DNA of 64,000 nucleotides from Eopsaltria australis (Eukaryota; Chordata; Aves; Passeriformes; Petroicidae). A program made the position numbers and the translations under genes. A model generated the notes under the pieces. It was not told where the DNA came from, made no database searches, and worked only from the letters and a program-made list of their open reading frames with translations. Numbering within the stretch: the first letter of the stretch is position 1; every line of letters begins with the position of its first letter. Shown in pieces: positions 1 through 13,322 of this stretch. The stretch is from assembly GCA_034509425.1 (NCBI GenBank), contig JAVTVJ010000797.1, forward strand, positions 1-64,000, written 5' to 3'.

Positions 1-3000
1 GCAGAGAATCCTGATATTGCCTCTGACTACAGGGAAGTACTCAAACTCTACAGAAGATTGTACTGAGCACAGCATTTTTACCACACCACAAAATATTTTA
101 AGGTTATTTTGTTTAGTAAGAGCATAAGCTAACATATATTTATCACAGAGGAGATTTTAGCTGCAGGTAGAAGTGGCAAACTGTTTGGACATGTTTTTTT
201 AATTATTTTTGACCTGATTTTATTTACATAATTAAATTATTAAATTCTTAAATTGGAGTAGTTCAGTGTGATGTGTAGACATTCAATGTAACAATAACTG
301 TACCTCACTTTCAGATTGTTCCTGAATATCTTCACCATTTTCATGTGCATGTATATTATCCTTTCACAGCAGCAGAAATCAATCTACAGGCAGCATTGCA
401 AAAGATTCCTATTAGAAATGTTTATCCTTTGAACTTCTTTTTGAAGAAACAAGTCCTTGAAATTGTCCGTAGCACTCTTCATTGCAGATTTTGGGGGCTT
501 TTTTGCTGAAGGTTTGGGTTTTCCTTTAAGTTTAGTGCTACAGTATTGTTAAATATCAGACGGAGTTATATGGATTTTAATTAAAGACACATTTCTTTTA
601 TTGTAGTGTAGCATGACATGATCTGAAAACAGAAACCTTAAAATGTGTTTAAAATGAAGCAAGTAAGTATGGTAGAGTGCAAAATTAATAATAAAATCAA
701 GAACATTGGGTAGAAAAGACACTAAACATTTTTCATTTAGTTCAGGATGTATTGCTTCAAGTTTCAGCTAGTAACTCCTATATAAGGAATTTGAAGGTCA
801 AGAGGGAATGAATCTGGCGTGTATGTAAAGACCAAAGGAGGTTTCTAAAGTATGTAAAAAACAAAATTTAGGCTATCTGCTTTAAACATAAATGTATAAA
901 TATTTATAGACTAAGTTGTTATTGAGCAGAGAGTTCATAATTGCAGAGCCTGTAGGACTCATCAGAGACAGGGACTTGAGGACCTGCAGAGTGAAGAATA
1001 AACTGTTTGGAGAAATGTCTAAGATGAATTTGGGGAAGCATAGAGAGGAGGTCAAGGACATAACTGTGTAAAGGACTGATGATTGCATAGAAGGAAGATG
1101 CTGTTTCAGCCTTCTTCCAAAAGGGAATTGGAGCACTGGGGATAGTATAGTGTTCTACACTCTGCTGGGGGCTTGTAGGAAGATGGAAGAGAATGTACTG
1201 GAATTCAGGAGCACAGTGCAAAACTGAGTGAAAATGAATAAAAACTGGAAGGAGGACTATAGTCCAATACTAGATGGGATTATAGTCCAATACTGGATGG
1301 GACTACAGTCCAATATTGGATGGGACTACAGTCCAATATTGGATGGGACACTGATTTGAAGGTATTTCAAGAACAACAGAAATGATAGTAGAGATGGAAA
1401 TCAAAATGTGATCCATAATCAGTCATAAGTAAATGCAGAATGTCTTAACAAAACATAAATCAGGGAGGTAAAAAAGCAGAAATTATTAAATTATTTCAGC
1501 AATCATTCCCAATCATTCTGCTTCAGGTTTAAATAAGACATGAACAATACTTTTGACAAATAAATACACTTTTGTTACAAAGCGGTATTAACCATGACAA
1601 AAAAATTGGAGATATGCAAAACTAAATAAAACAATCTTTTTATTTTATGAATGGAGGCTAAATGTAATTTAAGGTTTAATGTAAACCTGGTGAAAACTGA
1701 ACATTTTTAGACTCTTTAGTTCTATAAAATTGCATTCAGCTTTAAGGTCGATTAGCACTTAGCAAATAAGAAGAAAGAAACACCAATAAAACCAAAGCAA
1801 GATAGGCTAAAATGATATAATCTTAAAAATTCTGTAAGCATTATTTAATAGAGTAGCATTTATGAAATCTGTTAAGAGATATAGTAATAGGCAAGAATCC
1901 AAGGACAGACTTTAATAATGGCAAGATGCTGCAGTGTAATAAGATTCTACTTTGATCAGTCTATTGTGTCTTTAATATATTTTAATGGTTTCATGTTAGT
2001 CAGTCTTACCAACACTTTTAGTAACCAGTGTTTGAGACTATGTCAGAAGATATCCCTAGAGGTTACAGGTACCAGATGTTGCTCAGCCCTGAAGGTTGTG
2101 TACACGTTTTCTTTATCCTGGGTTCATTTTTAGATAACTATTGTTTTCCAGGCAGCTTATACATGACAAAACTCTTTGCAAAGCAAAACATATCTCAGTT
2201 TTCAAATAGCACAATAATATGTATTCAGAAGTCTGAACTTAAAGTGATGAATAGAAAAGAAAAATGCTCATAATAGACAAATTACTGCAAATTTTATGAA
2301 ACAAAATTACAAAGACAAAAAGACTTGTTATAAAGAACTGAAAGCCTATGCCAGTTCACTTACTGCAACAGCCCTTCAAACCAAACCCCACATGTTGTGG
2401 CATGCGTCACTTGTGTCTGAATGTGTCTGCCTTTAGGCACACCTCTTGAACTGGTCCATTGCCCATGTTAAGGATCTGTTCAGTAATTTCCTCATTTCTA
2501 AAAGAACCCACAAATTTTATTTTTCCTCTGTAGAAAACAAGTAACAAGACAAAATGGGAGAGAACTGGCATGTGATTGATATATTCCTGACACAAAGCTA
2601 GCATGAAACTTGGAAGGATACAGACTGAAGACCTGCTCTCATACAGAAGGAAAACTTTTGCTTATCTCAACAAAACAATTACATATGTGGCCTTGTCCTG
2701 ACGCTACTTTTGGCACCTTGACAAACAGTAATGATTGGTATGGTCCTCAGCTTGCTTCCACATGCATGTGTCTGTCTAGCTATCCATCTGTGTGCTGCGT
2801 GCATGTGTGAACATAAATAAATAAATTTGTCTAAAAATGTAAAGGAGGGGCTGTTAAAAGAAACATACAGAAAATTCTCTCCCCCAAAAATCTGAGTTCT
2901 TATATCAGTATCCCTCATCAACAAAGATATTCCAATTATTGAAAATAAAATCCACAATAAATTAGTCTGTCATAATTCCTCTTCTCCTCAAAAACAAAAA

Positions 3001-6000
3001 AAAAAAACAAACCCACCCACTAAAAACTAAGCATAAAAACCAAATCAAAACAACAAGAAACAAAAAGAAGGGAAGGTATGTGAATGTTAAGAAAAACAAA
3101 CAATATATAATTTCTTCAAGGGTAAAAACCTTGTCTTGCACAACTGAACAGGACAAAACAAAGGTTGTTTTTCATAAATATTCAGTTTAGGGTCCTATCT
3201 GCTTTTTAGAAGCCCTGACTTCTGACTTACTGTGTGTTCTAATAAGTAAAACACTAGTCTATGATAGCTTCCTGAGGAGTGAGATATCCAGTTCTCTGTC
3301 TTGGAGTTACGTTTCAGTGGAATATCTGATTCCCAGTGTCCCCATCACTTGACAACAGACCTGTCAAAATAGCTGCTGTTGTCATTTTTTAGTATATTAA
3401 ATAGGATTAGATAATTTTTTAGAAATAGAAGCTTTTGTGACTAATTCTTTATGTGAAAATCTGTGACATTTTTTGAATGAAAAGAACAGAATGTTTAACA
3501 TTTTTAGTGTTGTGACCAATATTTTGTATTCTCCTTCCATTCTACATTATACATATTTTTCTGTTGTCTTCCCTCATGAGTATCAGGAACAGATAAGGAA
3601 TGCTGTCCTCATTTGCTGTACTATCAATGCGATGTTTTGTCATACAGTGCCAAAGGCACTCTTTGATTGCTATCTGAACCAGATTTTATCAACATCTTCT
3701 GGGCATTTAGACCACGTCTACACTTATTTATTAATATACATGACAGTGCTCCACAGGGCTCTGATCTATGATCATACTGCCAAGCAGCTGCTTGGAGCAT
3801 GCCCTTATCAGTATCTCAGTTGTTTCCTTGTATTTCATTTCACCTCATTTTAGATTTGTTCAATGTAAAAATCTACCAGTAGAACTACTTTTCTAGATGT
3901 GAAATTCTTTATCTAAGACATGACTGGTTTTTACAAAGGTCAGGTTGAGTTTCTAGGGTTACTAATGAATATTGGCTCTGGACACCACTCGGAAGTCTGG
4001 GGAAACAGTCTTGATATTCAGTATTTTATAACTCTGAATTTACAAAGAACCAAAAAATGTAGTTTGTTGAAGGGAGAGAAAAAATTGACAGTAAGAAAGA
4101 AAATAAATAAAATAATGTGTGATAACCACATAAGTAATTTCTGATATAAAATTAAATTCTTGAGAGAAAACTAGCTAGGACAGTTCCTAAATTTTTGCAT
4201 TTTTCAGTAATTGCAGATGCCAAATCACAGAGCTCTGTCAGCTGTCTTGCTAGATAACAAAGTCTCATGAAGTCTGCTACTCGTAAATAGTGTTAAAATG
4301 TTAGCTATTCAACCCGAAGAGTTGCACTTGGGTTTAGAATTCCGGTATTTACCTTGAAAGAAGTAAGCATAGTCCTCAAGTACATATAAGTGTTTGCTAT
4401 GAGAAATATTTTTGCACTCTGAATCTGCAGGTTTTCTCCTGCATAAAAATATCTGAATTTTAATATAAAATGTTTTCAGCATAACTCTGGTGGCTCTTAC
4501 AAGAAAGTTATTCAAAAAACTTTATTTTTTTCCTGTTGGTTTACAACACAGTGCTGCTCCCCTACTGGCTCTCCAACATTTCTTAACTCTATAACTTGTC
4601 GTCTGTATCTCAGCCCCTAAGCTGTCAGAAGGGAAAAGCAGGAATTCCCAGAACACTGTTTTTCTGCTTTACATATTTATTGTATAATTAAAGTGCTTAT
4701 TACTCTCCACAGAGGGTAAAAGGAGTCTGCTGGATAAAATCAAATGTCAATGCCAATAAGTTGGTCATCTAAAATAAGATTACATAAATTGAATACAGCT
4801 GACAATGTGATATCTTTCTTTGGGTTTTCTTTTTTTTCCTTAAGTAAAACATGTAAAAGAAAAATATTCTAAGACTATCAGATACATATGTAGAAAATAT
4901 AGCAGAGAAGAAAATGAACTGCATTAGAAGTCTCATTATCCTAGATCTGAGATACATACTATCAGGTTATTACAGTTTTTATTATCTTCTACCCTGTCTT
5001 TCCTTTCAATTCAGAAATAAGTTTTTCCATGTCTCATTGTGTGTGGGGCAGAATGTAAATTTAGGGATCTCTATCTACTACAGAAATAAGAAGACATTAC
5101 AAAAGCTCAAAATGATGAAAGTAGTGAAGGGCTCTTTCACTTTTCTGGTAGTAACTATAATAAATTTGACTTACAATACTGATTTTAAAAAAATAATAAA
5201 AAGGAGAGCATCATGAAATCACTATGAATTGCATATGATTATAACTTTAACGGAAAAGAAGATAGGATTTGAGGGATACTGTAAATGGAAACAGATCTCC
5301 CTCTTCCTTCTCTCACTTACACTTCACTTCGTATTAATTCCCATGTCCCTATTAATGCGAGAACTTGGTGTGTGTCTCTGTCAGAGAGCAAAGCCTTATG
5401 CATGGGGCTGGAAGCACTGGGATTTTTTCTTTCATCCTTTCACCCAAACAAGTCCCTCACTCACATACCTTTTGGAGCTCTTCTCAGTTGTATTTGAATG
5501 TCTATGGAGTAAAACTGCTGGCCTGAAAATAGAACATGAAAAGCAAGGGAGATTATGTCTCATCTTCAGTTCCTTGCCTTCTCCATCTCAGAGTGGTAAT
5601 ACCTTGAAAATGGCTCTAACTGGATGTATCTAAGCAGGGCCAAGGCAGGAAACTTTTCAAGAGAATGTATCTCTGTTATTCAAGTAATTCAGATATGTAT
5701 GTCTAACCTAGTGGAGATCTAATAATTCATTTGTGTGATAGTGAAGGCCTTGTTCAGAATAAAAATGAAATACTTCACAAAAAAGGCCCAAAATAAACCA
5801 CATATTTTTCACAAGCTCTTGAAGAGATTATTGGCTTTTGAGAAGCATGTTGTTAACTCCCATAAGACCAATTTTATCACAATTCATGCAAATATTACTG
5901 AATTTACTCTGAATATTTGTATATTTATAAAAAAAGTTTAAAATCCCTGTGGTATTTGGTTGTCCATTTGAGAGCATCTAAGGTGGTGCTAAACAGTTTC

Positions 6001-7763
6001 CAAACGAATGATATTAAATAGTTTTGACTTGAAATATTATTAGATTACATATTTGAGATTTTTTTCCTGAGTCATCTTCTATTTTGGGGATTCTCCTGAA
6101 ACCAGAGGATTTTTTGCACCCTTGAAAACTGATCTGCAACTGGGGAACAGTATGGAAATCTTTCAGAAAAGTATTTTTATACAGTTACCTGTAAATCCAT
6201 TTATTCTGTAAATACAGAGAGATATGATTTCTCTCCTCTAAGGCCTAGAAATTTAGCCTGCTTTTTCCCCTTATACTCAGTATTGGTCCTACATAATGTT
6301 ACTTGTCAGGAGCAACCTCTTAACTTTGTCAAAATCAGTAGCGTTTTTTCTTCCTTTACATTTTTTATTCTTATAGTCAAAAACAATAAAATAGAAATAT
6401 AATGAATCTTTAAACTATTGCTATCAGAACAAAATGCACATCACTTAGAGCAGCTGATTGTTTAAAAAATAGATGCATATGCTATTTGATTTTTTTGTTC
6501 ACTAGAATTACTTTCTTTTTCCCTTCTTAACAAAAATTCTCTTCTTTTGATCTTATTCAGAAAGGCAGTAAGTCTTTTTTAGGCCACTTGAAACCCTCAA
6601 TAGATGCTGATTTTTCCACAACATCTGCCATGTTCCTATTTTTCCATGCTGAACAGACATTTTTTAAAAGTAAATGCAGAGCAAAACAGATTTTGCTAAA
6701 CCTTAATTAGCATTTTGATAAAATACTTCACCATAGAGTTTAATAGGAGAACTCTTTATGGCGTGACTGGTTTATCCCAACATTAGATGTTGTATTGACA
6801 TCTTACTTTTCTTCTGGATAGAGACTGTTAACCTTGATTTAACCTTCCATGTGCTTTAAAGCTAAATTTTAAACCACTATGCTTTTTTAACTGTATCAAC
6901 TTCTTATAATACCAAGGCAGTGTAAACTTTGTACTGTCCTGCCCTTCTTACAACAAATACTCAGTAGCGAATGCATAGTGCAGTATATCATGAAGGCTTT
7001 GTAACTCAAGGGCAAGGTTCTTTTTGAAACATTGGTACACTGAAACACATAACTAATGTTTATATCAAAAAACTTTGTCATAAAAATATTTCATATATAT
7101 TATTTAGACAGAAAGCTGTGTTTACAGTAAAACCTCCTTTTCCTTCAAAAAGTGACAACTTTCTAAGAATAATTTCTATGCTAACAATAAAAACCCCCCA
7201 ACTCTTCAAAAACAGGACATTCATATAATTTTTTTTCCCAGCTGAAGCTGCCATAATAGTATGAAATAAATTTCTTTATATTCATTTTTTCTCGCTGTCA
7301 CATATTCCCACTTACTGTGATGGCCAAGCTGCACCTATGATGATATAAGAAAGAAAAATACACCACCATGAAAAAGAGCTCCCAGGTGCGCCACTGGTCA
7401 GACAGTATAATTGAAAAGGACTGATTTCTGATGGGAAATATGATGTACAAAAGAGCTCAAGAGTGTTCAAATGATCTGCCACTAAAGTGTCTCTGAAAAT
7501 GCAGAAGTATCTTGTCAATATTATTGTTGGAGGTCAGAAAAGATTCTGTCACTTTCAGTATTTCAGTCTTTTTTCCAGATAAACTCTGCTTAATTCTGGA
7601 AGAGGGAAGGTTTATTTGTACTATGATGATGATGTTAGCCATTTTAACTGTCAGAGTTTAAAATAAAACAAAAAAGAAAAAGGGAAACATATTCAGCTGA
7701 TGAATTCTCATGATATTGGATTGTTTCTGACATTGAATGAATATTAAACATATTCTAGCTGTT
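1..7763. other. AT-rich non-coding DNA, no gene seen
   Basis: This stretch is AT-rich throughout, with short ORFs that have no recognisable domain and no codon-like pattern. I see no exon flanked by convincing splice sites and no interspersed repeat I can name. It holds one small tandem repeat (listed separately), a short ATAA run near 2812-2828 and a poly-A run near 2991-3007. It could be intergenic or intronic. I looked on the minus strand for the missing 3' exons of TMBIM4 and did not find them. Confidence 0.7.
1257..1348. repeat. 23-bp tandem repeat, 4 copies
   Basis: Four head-to-tail copies of a 23-bp unit built around AGTCCAATA(T/C)TGGATGGGA. Copies 3 and 4 are identical; copies 1 and 2 differ at a few bases. 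It is a small minisatellite with no visible link to a gene. Confidence 0.95.
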
Positions 7764-8116
7764 TGTTGCCTTCTTGCTATGAAGGCAGGCGACCTGGTTC
7801 AAGAACGACAGCACGGCAGCCCGGCCTCACCCGGGCCACTCGGGCCATGGACTCACAGACACCAACGTGGTGGATGGTCAAATGGCGTTTATTATCTTAT
7901 CTCATGAGGTTAAATAGTCTAGGGGGCTTCACTACGTCAGAAGGGGGACGATGGGATAGCTAGGGTTAGTAAGGAGTGGAAAACTACTGGGTCCGGAGGG
8001 GTTGCATACTTTGGGTGATCTGTTATCATGCAGGAATGGAGGGGGGAGGGTTCCATGCTGCCCTTGCTTTCCGTCACATCGCGAGATCTTCCGTCCGCCT
8101 GTCCCTGTCTACCACA
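7764..8116 (-). repeat. 3' LTR of endogenous retrovirus 1
   Basis: A 353-bp LTR. Read on the minus strand it starts TGTGGTAGAC and ends GGCAACA, so it has the TG...CA ends. A TATTTAA box lies at 7910-7916 and an AATAAA polyadenylation signal at 7888-7893, both on the minus strand and in the right order. It pairs with 15621-15973. Confidence 0.95.
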
Positions 8117-8132
8117 CTTCCCCCCCCTTTTT
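8117..8132 (-). other. Polypurine tract of endogenous retrovirus 1
   Basis: On the minus strand this is AAAAAGGGGGGGGAAG, directly abutting the TG of the 3' LTR. This is the position and composition expected for the plus-strand primer in reverse transcription. Confidence 0.9.
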
Positions 8133-8280
8133 CACAAATGAATGAGGTAGTCATAGATACATATATCGAAGTGAGGTCTGAGGTAGTAACTTGACAAGGG
8201 AAAAGGGGTTTGGTATACCTGAGTAGATTTCACAAGGCAAGTTAGAAAAGTCTTGCGATTCACAGTGTTTACAGTTTGGA

Positions 8281-10245
8281 TTACAGCATTTGCTGATGTT
8301 CTAAAAACAGAATGTTGGCCCGTTCCAGACGGGTCTGGATAAAAGAGACTAGCTTGTTTAGCAGGCATGGTCCAAAGGTAAAAGCTAAAAACAACATTGC
8401 CAATGGACCTATCAAGGCGGAAATTAGTGTGGTGAGCCATGGTGATTGATTGAACCAGGACTCAAACTAGCTCTGTTGGGCTTCTCTGTCTTTCTGTCTC
8501 CGAGCTAGCTTATCTCGGAGCTCTGCCATGGAGTCTCTGACGACTCCTGTGTGGTCTGCATGAAAGCAGCATTCCTCTTTCAAGGCGGCACATAAGCCTC
8601 CTTGTTGCATGAACAAGAGGTCTAATCCTCGCCTGTTCTGCAAGACCACTTCTGAGAGTGAAGAAACTGATTTCTCTAGAAAGGAAATGGATTTCTCGAT
8701 CCTCTGCAAGTCTTCGTCGATGGTCATTTGTAGCTGAGACAGTCCTTGGTTTCGGGTCGCAAGAGCTGAGACACCCGTGGCCGTTCCGGCTGCTCCCAGG
8801 CCGAGCAGCATTGCGATAGTTACACCTGTTAACAGTGCTCTTTTGTGGAGCCGGTCGGGTTTCTCAAAGAGGTGGTACATCTCTTCGTCGGTATGGTACA
8901 GGACCCTAGGAACAATTAGAACTTGGACACAAAAGTCAGTGGAATCATTGAATTTTGCAAGAGACACACAATGACTCACTCCAGATCGCTGACAAACCCA
9001 CATCCCAGATGCGGATGGGACCACCCACTTATTCTTTCTGTTGGGCTTGACAACTTTGGTGCAGATGTTGCCTTTCTTTGCTAAGGTTGCACTGCCAAAA
9101 CATCTGCCTCGACCCGTGACTTGACTCAGGGTGATTCCTCTGCGGGGAGTATCCCACCTGCACTGGTGAGGGGAGTCGGCTGTGGAGTAACTGAAGGGGG
9201 TATCTAAAGCAATTCCTTCGTAGAAAGGGGGTTTGACGTCATAGCAAAGCCAGCAGGAATCAGTTAGGTTCGGGTTGGATTCGTTCAGGGAAAGGAAGGT
9301 AGCTTCTAACATACGAAAGATTGGGTCAGGGTCAGACTTGGCTAAACTACTTGTCTGGGAGGCATCTGCATGACCGATCAGGGTATCAGTGACTTTTGTG
9401 GGCAAGGCTTTGGAGTGGGTTGTGTTTTTCTCTTTCAGTACGTCTTTAATAACTTTGTTTGGCCCAACCGCCCGGGATGCAGGGGGTTGGAGCTTGATAA
9501 TTCGCACATTCACCCACTCTTTTGATCCCTGAATGACTACTGTCCACGTCCTGCCTGTGGCTCAACTAGGGTGATCTGGTTGCAAAACGGTCATGTTATA
9601 GTCAGTGCACCTCCGAGATTTAGGGATTTTATGATAGTTTCGATAGTATTTTTCCTGAAGGATGACAGGTTGTTTACAACCGGTTGGAGCCCAGGTGAAC
9701 TGTAAAAATTCATTGGGCTTTTGAGGTTCTCACCCAGGTCTCGATGGTCCGGCATTTGTAACAATGGTTTCACAGCCCTAATACCCACAGTATCCCCACC
9801 CTGGATAATTGCAGTACTTCTTCCCTGGGTTTGAGGCTGGGCACCAATAGGATAGATGCATACTTGTAACATGAGGGGAATAGGGGTTTACTTTTGGCTT
9901 TCCAGGGAACAGGTCGGAAATGCGGATCACAAAGGATGGGGCATTCGGTGTGGTGGTTTCTTTGAGCACCTTGTCATTTGACAGGTGTTGCATGACCCAC
10001 CTGAATGGCTGATGAGGGTAATGGCTTGGACTGGCTTGTCCCCTGGTAACAAGCCCCAACAGCAAAATCACACAAAAACACGGTTGACGTCTGGTTTTCA
10101 CCGGTACAGAATTCTTGGGTGCTGCCTGACGGCTGGGAGGTCTGTCATTTTCCTCTGGAACAGGGGTGTACGCTTTACGAGGGCGTCCCACGAGCATGTC
10201 CTGTAAACAGAAACTCACAGTTCTCATTAGTCTCATTCTGCTCAT
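8281..10245 (-). pseudogene. env: env pseudogene (surface and transmembrane glycoprotein), four in-frame stops
   Basis: One frame runs from an ATG at 10245 to a TAA at 8281-8283, about 650 codons, overlapping the end of pol by 71 bp. A hydrophobic signal segment follows a charged leader of about 50 residues. The surface subunit is cysteine-containing. A dibasic cleavage site lies near 8841-8855 and is followed by an alanine/glycine-rich fusion peptide. A coiled-coil and immunosuppressive-type region ends in a CX6CC motif at 8566-8592, and a membrane-spanning segment lies near 8340-8420. This is gammaretrovirus-type architecture. In-frame stops are TAG 9778-9780, TGA 9730-9732, TGA 9562-9564 and TAG 8464-8466. 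The last falls just before the membrane anchor. No frameshift is needed to follow the frame, so decay is by nonsense only. The gene cannot make a full Env. The part downstream of 9562 is open for 348 codons but has no signal peptide. Confidence 0.93.
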
Positions 10246-12793
10246 TCTGAAGGTCTGGCTTCACTGACCTCAGTGGACACCACTTGATTTTGCCTTCCTT
10301 TTTGACAGCTGCGTACCCCCGCCCTGTGAGTACCAGTCTCCAGCCCCGTTCCCATCCGCCTAGTTCATTTTTAATTATGACTTGTGGGCCCTCCTCTAAT
10401 GCTCGGGTGGCCCAGTGTTTTTGAGTGGGACAGTTTGTTTCATCCCCCCTAGAGAACTGGTTCAGTGCTAGCAAAGCGGTTGCTAGTACCCGTGCTTGGT
10501 CCCCTGAGGGGATGGAATTTTCAAAGCCTTCTGCTTTTGCTAGTACTTCTAACTTGGCTTTCAGGGTCTGATTTGCTCGCTCAACAATGGCCTGCCCGGT
10601 GCTGTTATATGGAATACCTTGCACTAGAGTGATGCCCCATTTCGAGGCAAATTCCTGCACTGGTTTGGAGGTAAAATTGGAACCGTTGTCAGTTTTAATC
10701 TGTTTGGGGATGCCAAGCCACGCCATGGCTGTCAGCCAGTGCTGAATTGTGGCTCTAGAGTTAGTTTTGGGGTGCTGTGTGGCCACAATCACTCCGCTGT
10801 AAGTGTCCACTGTCACTGCAAGCCATGCCCGAGGCTTCAGCAGTTGACATAAAGTGAAGTCTGACTGCCAGATTTCTGAGGGCTTGAGACCTCTTGGGTT
10901 GATCCCACTGGACCATAGGGGTAGCTTCTGACAATGAGGGCAGGTGGCCACTATATGTTTTGCGTCTGCTGCCGAGATTCCGCATCTCTTCGCCAATGCC
11001 TTGGCTCCGATGTGGAGTGACTCATGTAACTGACGAGCTTTCTGCAGTGTCCACACCCCCTTTGCTGCGGCGTCCGCCTTGTCGTTGCCGGTCTGGAAGT
11101 AACCTTTAACTGGGTTGTGGCTGTTGATGTGGATGACAGACACGGTGCCCTGTCGCGAGGAGAGTGCTTCTTCCAGCATTAGAGCTGCTGCAGATGCTGA
11201 CACACCTGGTCCTGACATGGCCAGGCAGAGCCTTGCCACGAATATAGAGTCTGTTACGATGTTGAGGTGTTCTTCTTGGAAGAGTCCACACGCCAAAACC
11301 ACTGCTGTTGCCTCCAGCTGTTGCACTGACAGTGTGGGGTCACGTGCTTTGATGCAGTGCCACTGTTCTCCTGTCTGCCACACCGCCGCTGCGGTAGAAG
11401 TTGTGGAGGAAGCGTCTGTGAAGACCGTCGGTCCTGGCAGCGGTCGGTCCGCGACCTTCGGTGGCACGTCTATGTCCACAATGGTCAGTAGCTGGGTCCA
11501 AGGTGGTTTGGCGGAGTAGGAGATTTCTCCTGCGAAGCCTGTGAGAGCAAGAGCTAGGTGCTCCTGTGTCGTGGTTGATTCTGTGATTGGCTGCTTGCGG
11601 AAGGGAAGGTGGATTCTCGTCGGTTCGGTTCCCAGGTGTCTCAAGGCAAGTTTCCTGCCCTTCGTGATGAGGTTGGCGATGCATTCGATTCCTGGGGAGA
11701 ATGCACGAGCCGGTTTTCCAAGGACTATCCACTGGATCGGTCGGGACTTCTCTGAAGGTCCTTGGGCTAATGCTCCCACTCCTCCCTTCGGTGTAAAGTG
11801 GACGTATAAATCAAGCGGCATGCTTGGGTTCCATCTGGCAAGGGTGCTGGTGGACATCTGATGCTTGATGAAGTCAAGAGAGCTCGCTGCTTGCGGTGTT
11901 ATTTGTTTGGGTTCTCAAGGGTGCTTGCCTTTCAGGAGCTCATGCAAGGGGTCCATGATCTCAGGAGGAATCAGGACGATGTTACGGAGCCACTGCAGGG
12001 ATCCTACGAGGCGCTGCACGTCATGGAGCGTCTTGATGTCTCGGCGGACCTTCACCTTGGGGGGTGTCACGTAGGTGTTTGTGATTCCTACTCTCAGGAA
12101 GGTCACGCAGGGTCCTTTCTTGATCTTCGCGCTCATGATCTCGAAGCTGTTTGCTTGGAGAGTCTCCGTGATTGTGGACACTAGGTGATCCACTTGGCTT
12201 GCTGATGGTGCAGCGACGAGGATGTCATCCATGTATTGGATGATGGTTGCAGCGGGATAGGAGTGTCGGACTGGCATCAGTGCTTTGTCCACGGTGATCT
12301 GGCATATGGAGGCACTGTCCACGAACCCTTGAGGTAATACTTTCCATTGAAAGCGAAGGTTGGGTCTATTGCCATTTGGGAACATGACAGAAAAAGCAAA
12401 ACGTTCTTTGTCTTCAGGGTGCAGAGGTATTGAAAAGAAACAGTCTTTAATGTCCAGCACAGCGCATGGCTGGCCTTCGGGGATAGCTGAGTTCATGGGC
12501 AGCAGTGTCTGAACTGGGCCCATGGGTCTGGCTGTCTTATTTACTTCTCTCAGGTCATGGATGAGGCGGTAACTCTCTCCAGACTTTTTGGGGATTACAA
12601 ATACAGGGGTGTTCCACGGGCTGATGGAGGGTTCTATGTGACCCTTTTGTAGCTCACGGTCAACCAGTTCCAGCAAGGCTGCCATTCGAGGCTCTGACAG
12701 GGGCCACTGCTCCACGTATACAATTTCTGACGATTTCCAAGTCAATTTGATTGGCAGTGGTGGATGAACTGCAGTGGCCCTCATGGTAAATTT
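10175..12793 (-). pseudogene. pol: pol pseudogene (reverse transcriptase, RNase H, integrase), one in-frame TGA
   Basis: The frame is entered by -1 frameshift from pro at 12787-12793. Reverse transcriptase has a D-containing LDIKDCFF block and the YMDD catalytic motif (12224-12235). RNase H shows a TDAS motif near 11411-11425 and a second TDS acidic motif. Integrase has an HHCC zinc-binding region (about 10920-11030) and the three catalytic acidic residues: the D of QSDF (about 10855), the D of KTDNGSNF (about 10680) and the E of IVERANQ (about 10580). A single TGA at 11912-11914, between the polymerase and connection regions, splits the frame. The two halves are otherwise in the same frame. 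The integrase half remains open to 10175 and overlaps env. Gene length is normal for an alpha/betaretrovirus. Confidence 0.95.
12787..12793 (-). promoter_or_regulatory. pro-pol -1 ribosomal frameshift heptamer AAATTTA
   Basis: On the minus strand A-AAT-TTA sits in phase with the protease frame, two codons before its TGA stop (12781-12783). It matches the X-XXY-YYZ rule. A -1 shift here gives exactly the pol frame. AAATTTA is an established retroviral slippery sequence. Confidence 0.85.
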
Positions 12794-13322
12794 GTCATCC
12801 TGACTCCTAACAGAGCAAGGATGTCCCTCCCTATCAAAGGTGGAGAGTTCTGTAGAATGTAGGGGTAGATTGCCACTGTCTGTTCTGGTCCCTTTTTTGT
12901 GTGAAGTGTTATAGCTACCAACTGGGTGCTTTTCCATGCCCGGGTTGGCCCTCCCACACCATTCACTGGGGGGACTTCTGTAAATTGCCAATGTTGTGGC
13001 CAATGTGCTTGGGGAATGATTGTACAATCTGAACCCGTGTCTGCCCAAAACTGAAGCCCTATGACGTGGGGATCCTGACTGCCATAGAGGCGGCATGTTC
13101 CTCACACTATCAGGGGCTCTTTCCCTACTTTCATGGCCAGGGCCACCCAGGGGTTCCGCTCTGGGGCGCCCCCTGCTGGCCCTGTGGCACAAGTGCGGCT
13201 TGTGGCTGTGGTGGGTGCAATGGTGCTGCTGGCGGTGCTGTGAAACTCTGCATTTGCACCGTTTGTGTGGGTGCAAGACTGGCTGTCTCCTGCGGGGGCA
13301 TAGGGAATGAGGGCCCCCCACC

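Noticed and set aside
8467..9513. 348-codon env frame considered as an intact Env or syncytin-like gene
   Set aside because: It lacks the signal peptide and most of the surface subunit, and stops before the membrane anchor. The full frame has four stops.
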